Source: Phytophthora quininea
Lineage: Eukaryota; Oomycota; Peronosporomycetes; Peronosporales; Peronosporaceae
Direction of reading: 5' to 3'
Assembly (NCBI GenBank): GCA_011947345.1
Contig: JAAVTG010001010.1
Coordinates: 124,001 to 188,000 of the forward strand
DNA: 64,000 nt
The position numbers and the translations under genes are program-made. Shown piece by piece: positions 32,224 to 42,265 of this stretch (position 1 is its first letter; each line of letters starts with the position of its first letter). The notes beneath the pieces were generated by a model that did not search any database, was not told the origin of the DNA, and was given only the letters and a program-made list of their open reading frames with translations.

Positions 32224-32859
32224 GTGGCAACAAGAATGGTGATGGCTTGGCATCCTCGGCTTGCAGTGTTGCTGTTAGCAGCCTTCACAGCTTCTGTTGA
32301 CCCGCAGACTTCGCTGGGACTAGTCGACAAGCAGGTCTCAGCAGAGTTACTGTGGGTTCTTCCTGGGAATCCAGGGTCTGCTTCCGCTCTGGTATCCTGG
32401 CCATCCTTCGACAATGCACTCGAAGGCACGGGCGGCATCACTGAAGTCGAGGCATACGAAGTGCAGTTTGGAGTTTCCGGTACTGGTGTCTGGAATTCGG
32501 CGGGTGATTTATTGACAGGATTGCCGAATGATCCGGGGGCTGAGAGCACGGAGCCCGTGCCCAAGCAGAGGATCTTTACTTTGGCGGACGTAGGAGCAAC
32601 CATTAACGGCGGATACTTGTCGTGCGAGGGTTCAAGTCGGTCGACAAACTCTAGAAATGCTGTTGCTGGAAGCCTAGTGCGACGAAAAATACCAAGTGAA
32701 TTGCTCTATCTGTGGGTAAGGTTAGTTTATCTGATACAACTCCTCAGTTGCCAACTAGGCGGATTCGTACTCCACGACTTGTGTCGACAGCTCACCGTAG
32801 ACTCTTTCGAGCATCTGAAGCATATTGGAGAGGACAGCATCTACCTGATGAGGAGGTAG
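32224..32859 (+). pseudogene. Truncated 5' copy of the FN3/kelch gene
   Basis: The first 395 bp (signal peptide and about 131 codons) repeat 23799-23405. At 32618 the homology ends and the frame runs into unrelated sequence until 32859, overlapping the 3' end of the UPF0489 gene on the other strand. The result would be a secreted fragment without FN3, kelch or P domains. It is a by-product of the duplication, since its promoter and signal peptide are intact. Confidence 0.85.
32651..32695 (+). repeat. Dispersed 45-bp repeat, copy 2, next to the duplication breakpoint
   Basis: Matches the reverse complement of 18931-18975 (41/45). It begins 33 bases beyond the end of the right arm. Confidence 0.7.
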
Positions 32860-34237
32860 ATACTCGTCCCCCGTGGATTTGGCGATTGTCACTATTGCCG
32901 GTAGATTGGACGCGTCCAGGTGGCTTGCTCGGAGAAAATGCTCTAGGTCGTTGATCATGTGCTCGATTTCCTTTTGCGAGCTTTCGTGGTGGGGAAGATC
33001 GAGAAATGACCCAGCCGTCCAGATCTCGTCACGTGCGATTTTGTTGTCTCGAAGCTGATCCAGCACCAGCTCGAACTCAAGAAAAATCTGCTCAGCGTTT
33101 GCATCTTCCGCGTACAGCGCTGTGAGCTTCTGAACGAGTTGTTTCCACCCAGCTTTTCGTTCGGATGTGTCTTCCAGTGCATCAGCGTTTTGAAGCAGCT
33201 TGATGAGCTCGCAGAATTGTGTTTTGTCGGAGCAGCGTTGTTCAGCTGAAACAGCACCAAGTGCACACTGCTTGTATCGTACGGAAGAAAAACTCGAGTA
33301 ACAGTTGCTACAGCTGACACTCCGATGCGAGCTTCTAAGTCTTTGAAGACGCCATAGCGAAGTTAGCACACCGGACCGAAGAAGAAGAGTTTTCATGCAA
33401 TTTCCAGACCTCTGCGAAATGGGTTCCACGTCGAGAAGTAGTCCAGGTCCACATCCAGCACGTAGCCTTTGGAATTATTGCGAGCGTTTTCGATGGCCTC
33501 TGTCGTCACGCTAGCATCGACTGAAGATAGTTCACCCACCTCCGCGGCGATCAGATCCCAGTGTCGAATGGAGGATACCTCCATATCCTTTTCGGGACAG
33601 AACAGGTCGTCTTCTACGAAATGAGGCAGCTCACTCGTCACCCCCAGCGAACCTGCGTAGCAAATGAGCCACATCACTAACAGCAAGAACTACAATTAAT
33701 CCAACCGTTTGATCGTCGCTTTCCAATCGCCAGCTGCTTGAAAGCCCCTGTTGGCATCTGTTATCACCTCGTTAGCCATATTTCGCTGGTACGCTTCAGA
33801 TTCTCCGCACCTGCGTCGCCCAGGATGGTTTGATCCATGTGATCTGGTTGACATGGCCTGCAAATACCAATGGCAACTGGAATTCCGCGATTCCTAGGGC
33901 CTACGTTAGTCCAAAGGTGCAACTCACGGCAAATGTCGTGTCCTACCTGCAATCGAGTCGTCCAGCAAATCGTAGAGCGTTTTAGGCTCAAAAATGTCGT
34001 TTGTGTTGATGCTCGCAGGGAAGGACAAGTCTGGGTGGGCGTCTACATGGACGATGTGGATGTCGCTGAATGGCAGTCGCCGCTGTCGAATCGCCTATAG
34101 GAACCACCGCCCAGGTTAAATACTGTCCACTGTCATTGCAGCGATAATCATCGAGGACGGACCAGGTGAATGTCCCGCAGGCAGTGGTGGTGGTCATCAA
34201 CGACCACCACGGGCAGTGCTCGATGCTCGCCGGACAT
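32755..34237 (-). CDS. UPF0489 family protein (C5orf22-like), multi-exon
   Basis: Exon 1, 34237-34163, encodes [19 protein letters not shown]. Exon 2, 34094-33947, encodes [20 protein letters not shown] and [11 protein letters not shown]. Exon 3 starts at 33857 ([13 protein letters not shown]). Later segments hold [16 protein letters not shown], the signature [15 protein letters not shown] (about 33455-33410) and, to the stop at 32755, PAIVTIAKS and [13 protein letters not shown]. These are in the order of the family. Exon borders between 33811 and 33690, and between 33400 and 33250, could not be settled; the 33810-33690 stretch is also open in another frame ([18 protein letters not shown]). 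The Asp/His-rich motifs resemble an arginase-like metal site, but no activity is established to my knowledge. Confidence 0.8.
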
Positions 34238-34288
34238 CTAAACGAGGTTTTCGAAACATATTTCTCCAATCAAATCGCTTTGATCTGA

Positions 34289-34305
34289 ACCATTCCCCAC
34301 TTTCC
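34289..34305 (+). promoter_or_regulatory. Initiator-like element before the Myb/SANT-like gene
   Basis: ACCATTCCCCACTTTCC, 17-33 bases upstream of ATG 34322, resembles the oomycete initiator consensus. By-eye match only. Confidence 0.4.
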
Positions 34306-34321
34306 AGAAATTTCGCCTGCG

Positions 34322-35296
34322 ATGGAGACCGAGCACCGAGAAATGGACGAGCTGCGCGCGCAGGAGGCCGAAGAGGAGTACGAGGGCGTGGGCAAGCGGC
34401 GACTGTTTCGCTTCAAGCCGCGCTTCGACGTGGTGCTGGTGCGCGAGGTGATCCGTTGCTTCCCGTGGTCCGCGGGCTACGGCCGTACCCGCTCGGCCTG
34501 GATGCAGGTGGCGCAGCGCGTGCAGAGCCAGCTGGAGGACATGGGTAGCTTGTCTTTCTCCAAAGGAGCGTCGCTGGACCACGCCATAGTCAAGCGACGC
34601 GTCGACATGCTGCTGGACGCCTTCCGCAAGGACGAGATGGCCGGTCTGCGCGGCTCCGGCACGCCTGAGGACGTCGAGATGCGCAGCAAGCTGCTGGCCA
34701 TCCTGCTGCGCGTGGTAGACGAGCAGGTGATGAACAAGGGCGCCATGCGCGAGAAGCGCGTGCTGCAGGCGCTGCAGGAGGCGCAGACCAGTCTGATCGA
34801 GCTGGAGGAGACGGGTGTGCTTAAGGTCACGCCGCAAGAGGAGGTGCAGTCGGAGACAGCTTCTGCTGCTGCAACAGCGGCTTCAGTGGCAGCGGCGGCA
34901 GCCTCAGCGGCTCCATTGATGCCCATCGCTCCGGCACCACCGGGATCTACAGTGATCCGTACGTCGGCGCCGCAGAATGGAAACAACAAGCGGCCGTTGA
35001 GGTCGCCGCCTACATCTACCCCGGCGACGCCTGCTTCAAATGCTGCGGAGGTGGCTGCTTCTCTAGCGCCCGTGACCGTAAAGAGACAGCGAGTGGAGCA
35101 ATCGGACACGCTGTCGAGTATTGAAGAGCGGCTGCTGCGTCTCGAAGAGCGACGTCTGGCGCTGGACGAGCAGCAACTCGCCTGGGAAGAGCAAAAGGCG
35201 GCGCAGGATACCCACGAACGCCAAGCGCTGCTGGATCTGCTGCGGTCGCAGAGTGCGCTGCTGGGCGAGCTGCTGACCCAGCTGCAGCAGAGCTAA
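34322..35296 (+). CDS. Myb/SANT-like putative DNA-binding protein
   Basis: 324 residues, single exon, no break. After an acidic start, residues about 28-105 form a SANT/trihelix-like unit: RFDVVLVREVIRCFPWSAGYG, SAWMQVAQRV and VKRRVDMLLDAFRKDE. The middle is Ala/Pro/Thr-rich with a basic patch (NNKRPLRSPP, VTVKRQRVEQ). The C-terminus is a coiled coil (EERLLRLEERRLALDEQQL) ending in a Leu/Gln-rich helix. Architecture fits the large family of oomycete Myb-like regulators; DNA target unknown. Confidence 0.7.
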   Translation: METEHREMDELRAQEAEEEYEGVGKRRLFRFKPRFDVVLVREVIRCFPWSAGYGRTRSAWMQVAQRVQSQLEDMGSLSFSKGASLDHAIVKRRVDMLLDAFRKDEMAGLRGSGTPEDVEMRSKLLAILLRVVDEQVMNKGAMREKRVLQALQEAQTSLIELEETGVLKVTPQEEVQSETASAAATAASVAAAAASAAPLMPIAPAPPGSTVIRTSAPQNGNNKRPLRSPPTSTPATPASNAAEVAASLAPVTVKRQRVEQSDTLSSIEERLLRLEERRLALDEQQLAWEEQKAAQDTHERQALLDLLRSQSALLGELLTQLQQS

Positions 35297-35456
35297 GGAT
35301 GGTGTCGAGTGTTGTATACTGTAACCAGGGTACGTCACTTCAACTGAAGTCATTCGTTTTCCCAGTTTATATGCTAAATCGATCTCTCATTTTGCACCAG
35401 TGAAAAAATCCTAACCTCAACAATCACTCTGCGATTCCGCACTCGAAGCCGAGGTG

Positions 35457-38400
35457 ATGGCGCCGTCGATGCCTGCCCCGGAGGCGCATGACGTCGCCAT
35501 GGAGCTGGAAAAGCCCGTGAGCAGCGTCAAGGACAAGTGGAAGCTGCTGCCCTACTTTCTGCAGCTGCGCGGCCTCGTCAAGCAGCACATCGACTCGTTC
35601 GACTACTTCACCGACATTGACATGCGCAACATCGTGCGCGCGCAGGCCAACAACGTGGTGCGAAGCGACGCTGACCCCAAGTTCTTTCTGCAATACACGG
35701 ACATCCAGCTGGGCGCACCCAGCATCGACGAGGAGGCCTTTGTCAGCGCCTCGGTGACCCCCACCAGTGCCGTCTAAGAGACCGCACGTACGCCGCGCCC
35801 GTCTACGTGAGCGTGCGCTACCGACGCGGCAACAAGATCGTGACCAACAACAAGGTGCTGATCGGCCGCATCCCCATCATGCTGCGCAGCAAGCGATGCG
35901 TGCTGGCCGGGAAAAGCGAAGCTGCCTTAGCTAGACTGAAAGAGTGTCCGTACGACCCGGGAGGTTATTTCATTGTGCGTGGCGTGGAGAAGGTCGTGCT
36001 GATCCATGAACAATTGTCCAAGAACAGAGTCATCATCGAGGAGGACGCCAAGCACAACGTGTGCGCCAGTATCACGAGTTCCACCCACGAACGCAAGTCC
36101 AGAACCAACATCTTCCTGAACAAAGGCAAAGTCTACTTGAAAAGCAACTCGTTCGCTAGTGACATCCCCATTGTCATTGTGTTCCGAGGCATGGGTGTTG
36201 AGAGCGACCAGGAGATCGTCAGTCTCGTAGGAAGTGAGCCAGACATTTGCGATGCATTGTCAGCGTCGTTTGAAGAAGCCTCAGATCTCAAGGTGTTTAC
36301 GCAGTTGCAGGCACTGGACTACATCGGATCAAAGATGAACGCCATCACGAAGATCGGAACGACAGGTGGTCGCCATCGTGGCGGCGCGGGACGCAACCAG
36401 GAGCGCAACTTGACGGACGCTGCACGCTCTGCGCTGGCCAACTTGGTGTTGAACCACGTGCCGTGCGAGAATTTCAACTTCCGACTCAAAAGCATTTACG
36501 TAGCACACATCGTGCGCCGCATTCTGTTCACAGACAAGGATCGCTCGCGGCTGGATGACAAGGACTACTACGGTAACAAACGTCTTGAGTTGGCCGGCCA
36601 GCTGCTATCGCTGCTGTTCGAAGACTTGTTTAAGCGCTTCAACAGCGACCTCAAGCGCCAAGCAGATATGGTGCTCAGCAAGCCGAACCGAGCCTCGGTG
36701 TTCGACATCTTGAAGTGCGTTCGTACCGATACAATCACACAAGGTTTCTACCATGCGCTCTCCACGGGGAACTGGACGCTCAAACGCTTCCGCATGGACC
36801 GCGCTGGTGTGACGCACGTGCTTTCGCGTTTGTCGTACATGTCTGCGCTAGGTATGATGACTCGTATCTCGTCGCAATTCGAGAAGACGCGCAAGGTCTC
36901 AGGTCCGCGTTCGCTTCAGCCCTCTCAATGGGGTATGCTTTGCCCCGCCGATACACCTGAAGGTGAAGCTTGTGGTCTTGTGAAGAATTTGGCACTTCTG
37001 TGCCATGTGACTTCGGACGAGGAACCTGGTCCTATCAAGCGACTGTGTTTCGATCTTGGCGTCACTGATGTGTCGCTCAGCGCCGGAGAAGAGATTAACC
37101 ATGCGTCGAACTACCTTGTTATGCTTAACGGTGTGATTATCGGCACCCACGTGAACCCTCGCGCTTTTGTGACCCGACTTCGTCGTATCCGACGTGCAGG
37201 TCTTATCGGTGAGTTTGTGTCCGTAATGATTCATGACGTGCAGCGTGTGGTGCACATTGCTTCTGATGGCGGTCGCGTGTGCCGACCTCTACTACTAATT
37301 GACCCCGTAACGCACCGTACGCGACTCACTCAGCGTCACCTTGACGAGCTGCATGCCGGTGTACGTGACCTCAGCAGCTTGATCGTGGAAGGATGCGTGG
37401 AATACGTCGATGTGAACGAGGAAAACAACTGTCTTGTGGCTTTGCACGAACGCGAGATCGGCGACCGAACGACCCACTTGGAAATTGACCCCGTGACGAT
37501 TCTGGGTGTTGTATCGGGACTTATCCCGTACCCGCACCACAACCAGTCGCCTCGTAACACGTACCAATGTGCTATGGGCAAGCAAGCTATTGGTACGATC
37601 GGTATGAATCAGTTCGAGCGTATCGACACATTGCTGTATACAATGGTTTACCCACAAATGCCGATGGTCAAGACTCGGGTGTTGGATCTTGTGAATTTCG
37701 ACAGTGTGCCAGCAGGACAGAACGCTATCGTGGCTGTCATGAGCTACTCTGGCTATGATATTGAAGATGCCATTGTGCTGAACAAGGCGTCGTTGGACCG
37801 TGGCTTTGGACGCTGCATGGTCTTTAAGAAGTACCAAACTATGATTAAGAAGTACGCGAATGGCTCGTACGATCGCATTGTAGGACCGCCTGACTTCGAC
37901 AGTCTTGCTGCAGCCGGTGGTGCTGGCATGGGCTTCCGCAATGCGAAATACTCTTCCCTGGACGCTGACGGTATTAGCCGCGTTGGTGGAATTGTTCAGA
38001 ATGGCGCGATTATGATTAACAAAGAGCAGCCTACTCAATTTAACGACTCGGTGGACGGTCGTGATCCACTGGACGTGACGTACTCACCCGCACCGACGTC
38101 GTACAAGGGACCGATTCCGGCTTATGTGGACAAGGTACTGCTGACGTCATCGGAAGCTAACCATTTCCTAGTGAAGGTGCTGATCCGCCAGACGCGTCGT
38201 CCTGAGATTGGCGACAAGTTCAGTAGTCGCCACGGTCAGAAGGGTGTCTGCGGCACCATTCGCAACCAAGAAGACATGCCTTTCAACGACCAGGGCGTGT
38301 GCCCGGACCTAATCATGAACCCCCACGGTTTCCCCAGTCGTATGACTGTCGGCAAGATGATTGAGCTGATTGCTGGTAAGGCTGGTGTTCTTACAGGTCG

Positions 38401-38941
38401 TCGTGCGTATGGTACAGCTTTCGGTGAGCAATATGGCTCAGCCGACCACGTGCTGGATTGCTCGCGCGAGCTTGTTCGGAATGGATTCAACTACGCAGGT
38501 AAGGACTACCTTACGTCGGGTATTACCGGCGAACCGATCGAGTGCTACATCTTTATGGGGCCGATCTACTATCAGAAACTGAAGCATATGGTCATGGACA
38601 AGATGCACGCCCGTGCTCGTGGCCCTCGCGCGGTCCTCACTCGCCAACCGACTGAAGGTCGGTCGCGCGACGGTGGTTTGCGTCTTGGAGAAATGGAGCG
38701 CGATTGTCTGATCGGCTATGGAGCCAGTATGCTGCTCATGGAGCGTTTGATGCTCTCGAGTGATGCGTTCAGCGCCGATGTGTGCCAGGGCTGCCGCATG
38801 CTGGGCTACGAAGGCTGGTGCCAGCATTGCAAGTCCGAGGAGAACGTCGTGAGCATCCGCATCCCGTACGCTTGCAAACTGCTTTTCCAGGAGCTCCAGG
38901 CCATGAACATTGTGCCGAGGCTCACTCTGAAGGAGTACTAG
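35457..38941 (+). CDS. RPC2: RNA polymerase III second-largest subunit (RPC2/POLR3B), one frame break
   Basis: About 1161 residues if one base is restored, against 1133 in human POLR3B. Identity to the Pol III subunit rather than RPB2 is clear from [20 protein letters not shown] near the start, [24 protein letters not shown] insert, [69 protein letters not shown] and [18 protein letters not shown]. The C-terminal zinc site is C-x2-C...C-x2-C ([17 protein letters not shown]). Part of the catalytic core that makes tRNA and 5S rRNA. The only defect is the CCCCC run 35758-35762. Six C would connect VTP to the conserved H-x-CRLRD motif. Loss of this single essential gene is implausible, so a sequencing slip is the better reading. 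Confidence 0.97.
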
Positions 38942-39302
38942 ACTTCTAAACCCCACATCAATAGCACGAACTGTACTCGAATCGTCGGAAGCAAAAGGTG
39001 CTTAGATTGAGGACTGCAGGAAGTCTTGCTGCTTACTCACTACGAATATGTGCTCTCTTGTTGACCAGATCGTCTTGAAGCGTGGACTTGTCTAGCCGAA
39101 GACGTTGTCATCACAATTTCTCCGTCGTCTGTGGCTCATGACTCTTAAGCATTTGATGCCCTGACCGGTGTCTAGATCATCGTCCATGGCGCGAGAATCC
39201 CCAGTGTCCGTGACGGGCTCCGCTGTAGTGATTCCTCACCATGCCGCGCCAGTTCTTGACCATAATTTTGCTTTCACCACTGCGCATGCGTTGAATTAGC
39301 TC
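38942..39302. other. Convergent intergenic region between RPC2 and tyrosinase 4
   Basis: 361 bp between two 3' ends. Nothing recognised. Confidence 0.5.
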
Positions 39303-40949
39303 TCAGCAACGAGGATGGTCGTCGTCGCGGAGACCAAAGTTACGGCGGAAGTTTGGCGTGTAGTCTTCGACGATACCCACTGTTTCGAGGTGGTACTGGC
39401 ACTCGATGAGCTCGGCTTGTGTGAACGCAGTGCTCAACGACCCGTCCACTTCCAGGGATTTACGCAGCGTGATGTCCAGGAGATCGACGCTTTGCTGCTG
39501 CACAAAATTGCGCTCGCTTTGTTTCGCTTGGTATTGGGAAGACGAGTACGATTGGAGCTTGCGAGTTGCGGCCGCTCCTCCGCTCGAACTCGCTGCGTTT
39601 ACCAACACATCGTTGATAGGAAGGCCGCACTTTGGACATACGAAACAATATTTTTGCAGGTTTTGGATGAGGTCGTCGCGTTGGTAGTCGTACGACATAT
39701 CGCCTAGACGGTTGATGTTGACAATCTCCCAGTACTTGCCAGGCAACGGAGTATTAAAGAACTGGCCAAGCTGTGGATGATCTTCAGCGTAGATGGCGCT
39801 CTTGGAGGTTGGGTAGGATGGGTTGACCCTCCACTTTTGAGTGAAATTGGAGGTTGCGGTCGGGCAGTTCTCGTCGCGGTAAATGCACTGTTGATACACC
39901 GATCGAGAGACGTCGCGGTCAACTGGAGCTACGTCGTCGCCGGTCTGGCATTCGAGGTAGATATGCTCCAACATATCAACGGTAGCGCTGCGAAAGGAAA
40001 TACAATGTTAGCCAAAGTAGCTCCTGCATTACACAGGGATGAACGTACTGGATACTGAAGAAGATCGGGTCTGCAGGGCTCACATAAGTGGCAAGAGTGG
40101 ACGACAACGCGCTGTGGATGGCGTCGAAGCATCGAAGACAACGTGTTAAACGAAGTAATGCGGGACGGAAGGAGTCAAGTCAAGTAGGGACTTACTGTGA
40201 GTTCCAAGCTGAATTCCTTGAGTGACGTCGCGAAAGCCGTTGGCCTGTCCAAGCATCACGCCCAGCCCAGCATAGCCGAAGCCGGCCGGAAACGATTTGG
40301 CAGCCCAATTTGCACGAGGAATGCAACCGGCACATTGGTTCGAGTTGGTAGGAATCGTAGAGCTCTCGCAGCACGAGTTCGCAGGCTCGCTGGACACGCA
40401 GTTCCCAGAGACCACCTTGCTATTGATAGTGACGCTACGAGTCGGTCCTGCAGACCCGCCTAGTCCTCCCAGAATCGGCGAGCAAGCTTCAATTGAGGTC
40501 CCATTGTTGTCACACCTGCCCTCGAAGAACCGCGCGTAGTCGGCAAAGTGGTCCCAGTACGGGATCGTGACGCAAGCGTACTTTGAGTCGAGACTGCGAA
40601 GCATGTTTTCGTAGGCGAGAAGGAATCGGCGATTCCAGTAGAGAAAACCGCACGTGCGGAAGAACTCGGCCGACGAAGCTCTCTCGGCGGCCAATTCCGT
40701 GAACAGGATGTGATGCCCTCGCTGCATCCCGACGCCAAGCGCTTCAACATACAAATTCTGCTCGTCTGGAGTCATGGCACCCCATGCTTTTCGCACACGA
40801 CTGGGACACGACTGACCATCGACCGGATGAGTAAAGCGTGAGCTATCGCTCAGCAACAAACACACGAGAAACAAAAGATTGAACGCGAGACGACTAGAGA
40901 AATGCACCGTTCCGGAGACGCGTTGGACTACCAGTGCACGGCAGGACAA
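39303..40949 (-). CDS. Secreted tyrosinase-like protein 4 with degenerate CuA site
   Basis: Exons about 40949-40196, 40111-40049 and 39987-39303. The second intron (40048-39988) has clean borders at the same place as in copy 5; the first acceptor does not fit the phase. A hydrophobic signal (LAFNLLFLVCLLLSDSS) follows a 20-residue leader. The fold is recognisable (YWNRRFLLAYENMLRS, PILGGLGGSAGPTRSV, CAGCIPRANW, DPIFFS...HHATVDML), but the CuA histidines are gone. FTELAAER replaces VEMHTEM, EFFRTC replaces EAHRQC, and YWNRR replaces YWHRR. CuB ligands (GTH, IHSALSS, HH) remain. The C-terminal module is partly kept (EDYTPNFRRNF) and ends early at 39303. Probably a pseudoenzyme. Confidence 0.85.
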
Positions 40950-42265
40950 CAGTAGCGCTCTTCTTTTGAAATGTGTGCTGCTAGAAGCCCTTCTCTCAGG
41001 AGTTACACTTAGATGTTGTTGGTGGCGGTTTCCAGAGCGTTCAAAGCTGCTTCTTCTTCAAAACTGGTGGAACAGCCGGCAAAACTTGTTGGCCCCGCAG
41101 TGAGGTACAGACTTGGGAAAAACTTGTCTGACGTGCTGACAGACAGGCACTGTGACTTACAGGTCAGAAGTAGTCGCAACTCGGTGTTCAAGAAGCCAGC
41201 GCCACGGGCACTTTGCGAACATCAAGAGGGCAGGCCTAGCTCTTATACTAGTAGTAGCACATTGGGGAATCGATTTCAGCACTTGGTGATGCTGCAGCCT
41301 CGTGTATTTATGCAAAGATGAAGATCGTAGCAAATTGTGGCATTACAATTGTGATGCCGACTAGAAGAATTCCGGAGGGGAGACACCTTATTCTCGCTGA
41401 ATCACGCAGGAGTGCAATCTCGACCAAAACGCACGTGTGAACGTTGGGACTCGCTATATGCAGATTCCAAGCTCGGACAGAGAAACGTGTTAAATTGCGA
41501 TGGCTTTGAGACGCAGAGAGAAAGTTTCTTGGGCATTCTTGGATGTGACTTCGATCAGTTGGAGCTGACAACTTGCTCTGTGGTGTCTCTTTTGTTATTG
41601 TGACCGGAGATAAAGCTAATCGACGTGGGAAAAATCGCCGCTGCGAGTTTACTAGAGTTAAAGCTTCGCCAACATCTAGCAGTGTTAACACGAACTGCAA
41701 GACTTCCCCATGAATGTTTCAAAGCTCCACAAGATGATCAAGGACATGTTGTCCGATTCAACAGGGCAACTTGGACATGCGCGCAGGCAGAAAAAACGGC
41801 AAGATCGGGTGTGGCGAGCTCTCGGGGAGGAGACGCTGGACAACTAAGCCTGCTCTTCGATGACGTACATCCGTGCAGACGCCGCACCATTCATTCAGCA
41901 GAAGAATCACCCGTTGCACACGACCGTCAACGAGAATCACCTCACAGCTCCATCATATCGCGGCAACATTTTTTGCGCTGCTTTATTGACAACGACGACT
42001 TCTATCCGGAATCTTTGGGCTTTCCTCGTTTTGACCACGCAATTCTACAGAGAGAAAGAGGTTTCGCGCAGACTCCATGTGGATTTCGTGCTGTTCTTGT
42101 GCTGCTGCATGGCCCGACTACCGGCTTTCCACCGTTTTGTTACAGTCTCCATCGTTTTCCTTCTACGTTTCCGTCGTTGACCCGGTCATCGATTACTGCT
42201 GGCAGCATGAAGCCTTCTGGTCGTTGGAAAACTGCTTCACGAACTTGAGCTCATTTCGAAACATC
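40950..42265. other. Divergent intergenic region between tyrosinases 4 and 5, 1.3 kb
   Basis: Head-to-head promoters of two tyrosinase paralogues. Several short frames occur, none with a signal peptide plus domain. I see no repeat of either gene here. Confidence 0.45.
42249..42258 (+). promoter_or_regulatory. Initiator-like element before tyrosinase 5
   Basis: GCTCATTTCG, 8-17 bases upstream of ATG 42266, matches the core of the oomycete initiator (GCTCATTYY). Confidence 0.45.

Larger units (their letters stand above)
28702..32618 (-). repeat. Right arm of 3.9-kb inverted duplication
   Basis: Inverted copy of 23405-27323. Gene order is mirrored: bZIP copy, promoter region, PLP gene, then the first 395 bp of the FN3/kelch gene, after which homology stops abruptly at 32618. 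The distance from bZIP stop to FN3 start codon is 3468 bp here and 3469 bp in the left arm. Confidence 0.97.

Noticed and set aside
34162..34269. Minus-strand frame at 33988-34269 as a separate Cys/His protein
   Set aside because: It is exon 1 plus intron of the UPF0489 gene read in a shifted frame.
35457..38941. Identification as RPB2 (Pol II) instead of RPC2
   Set aside because: The N-terminal and central motifs match the Pol III subunit; length and zinc-site context agree.
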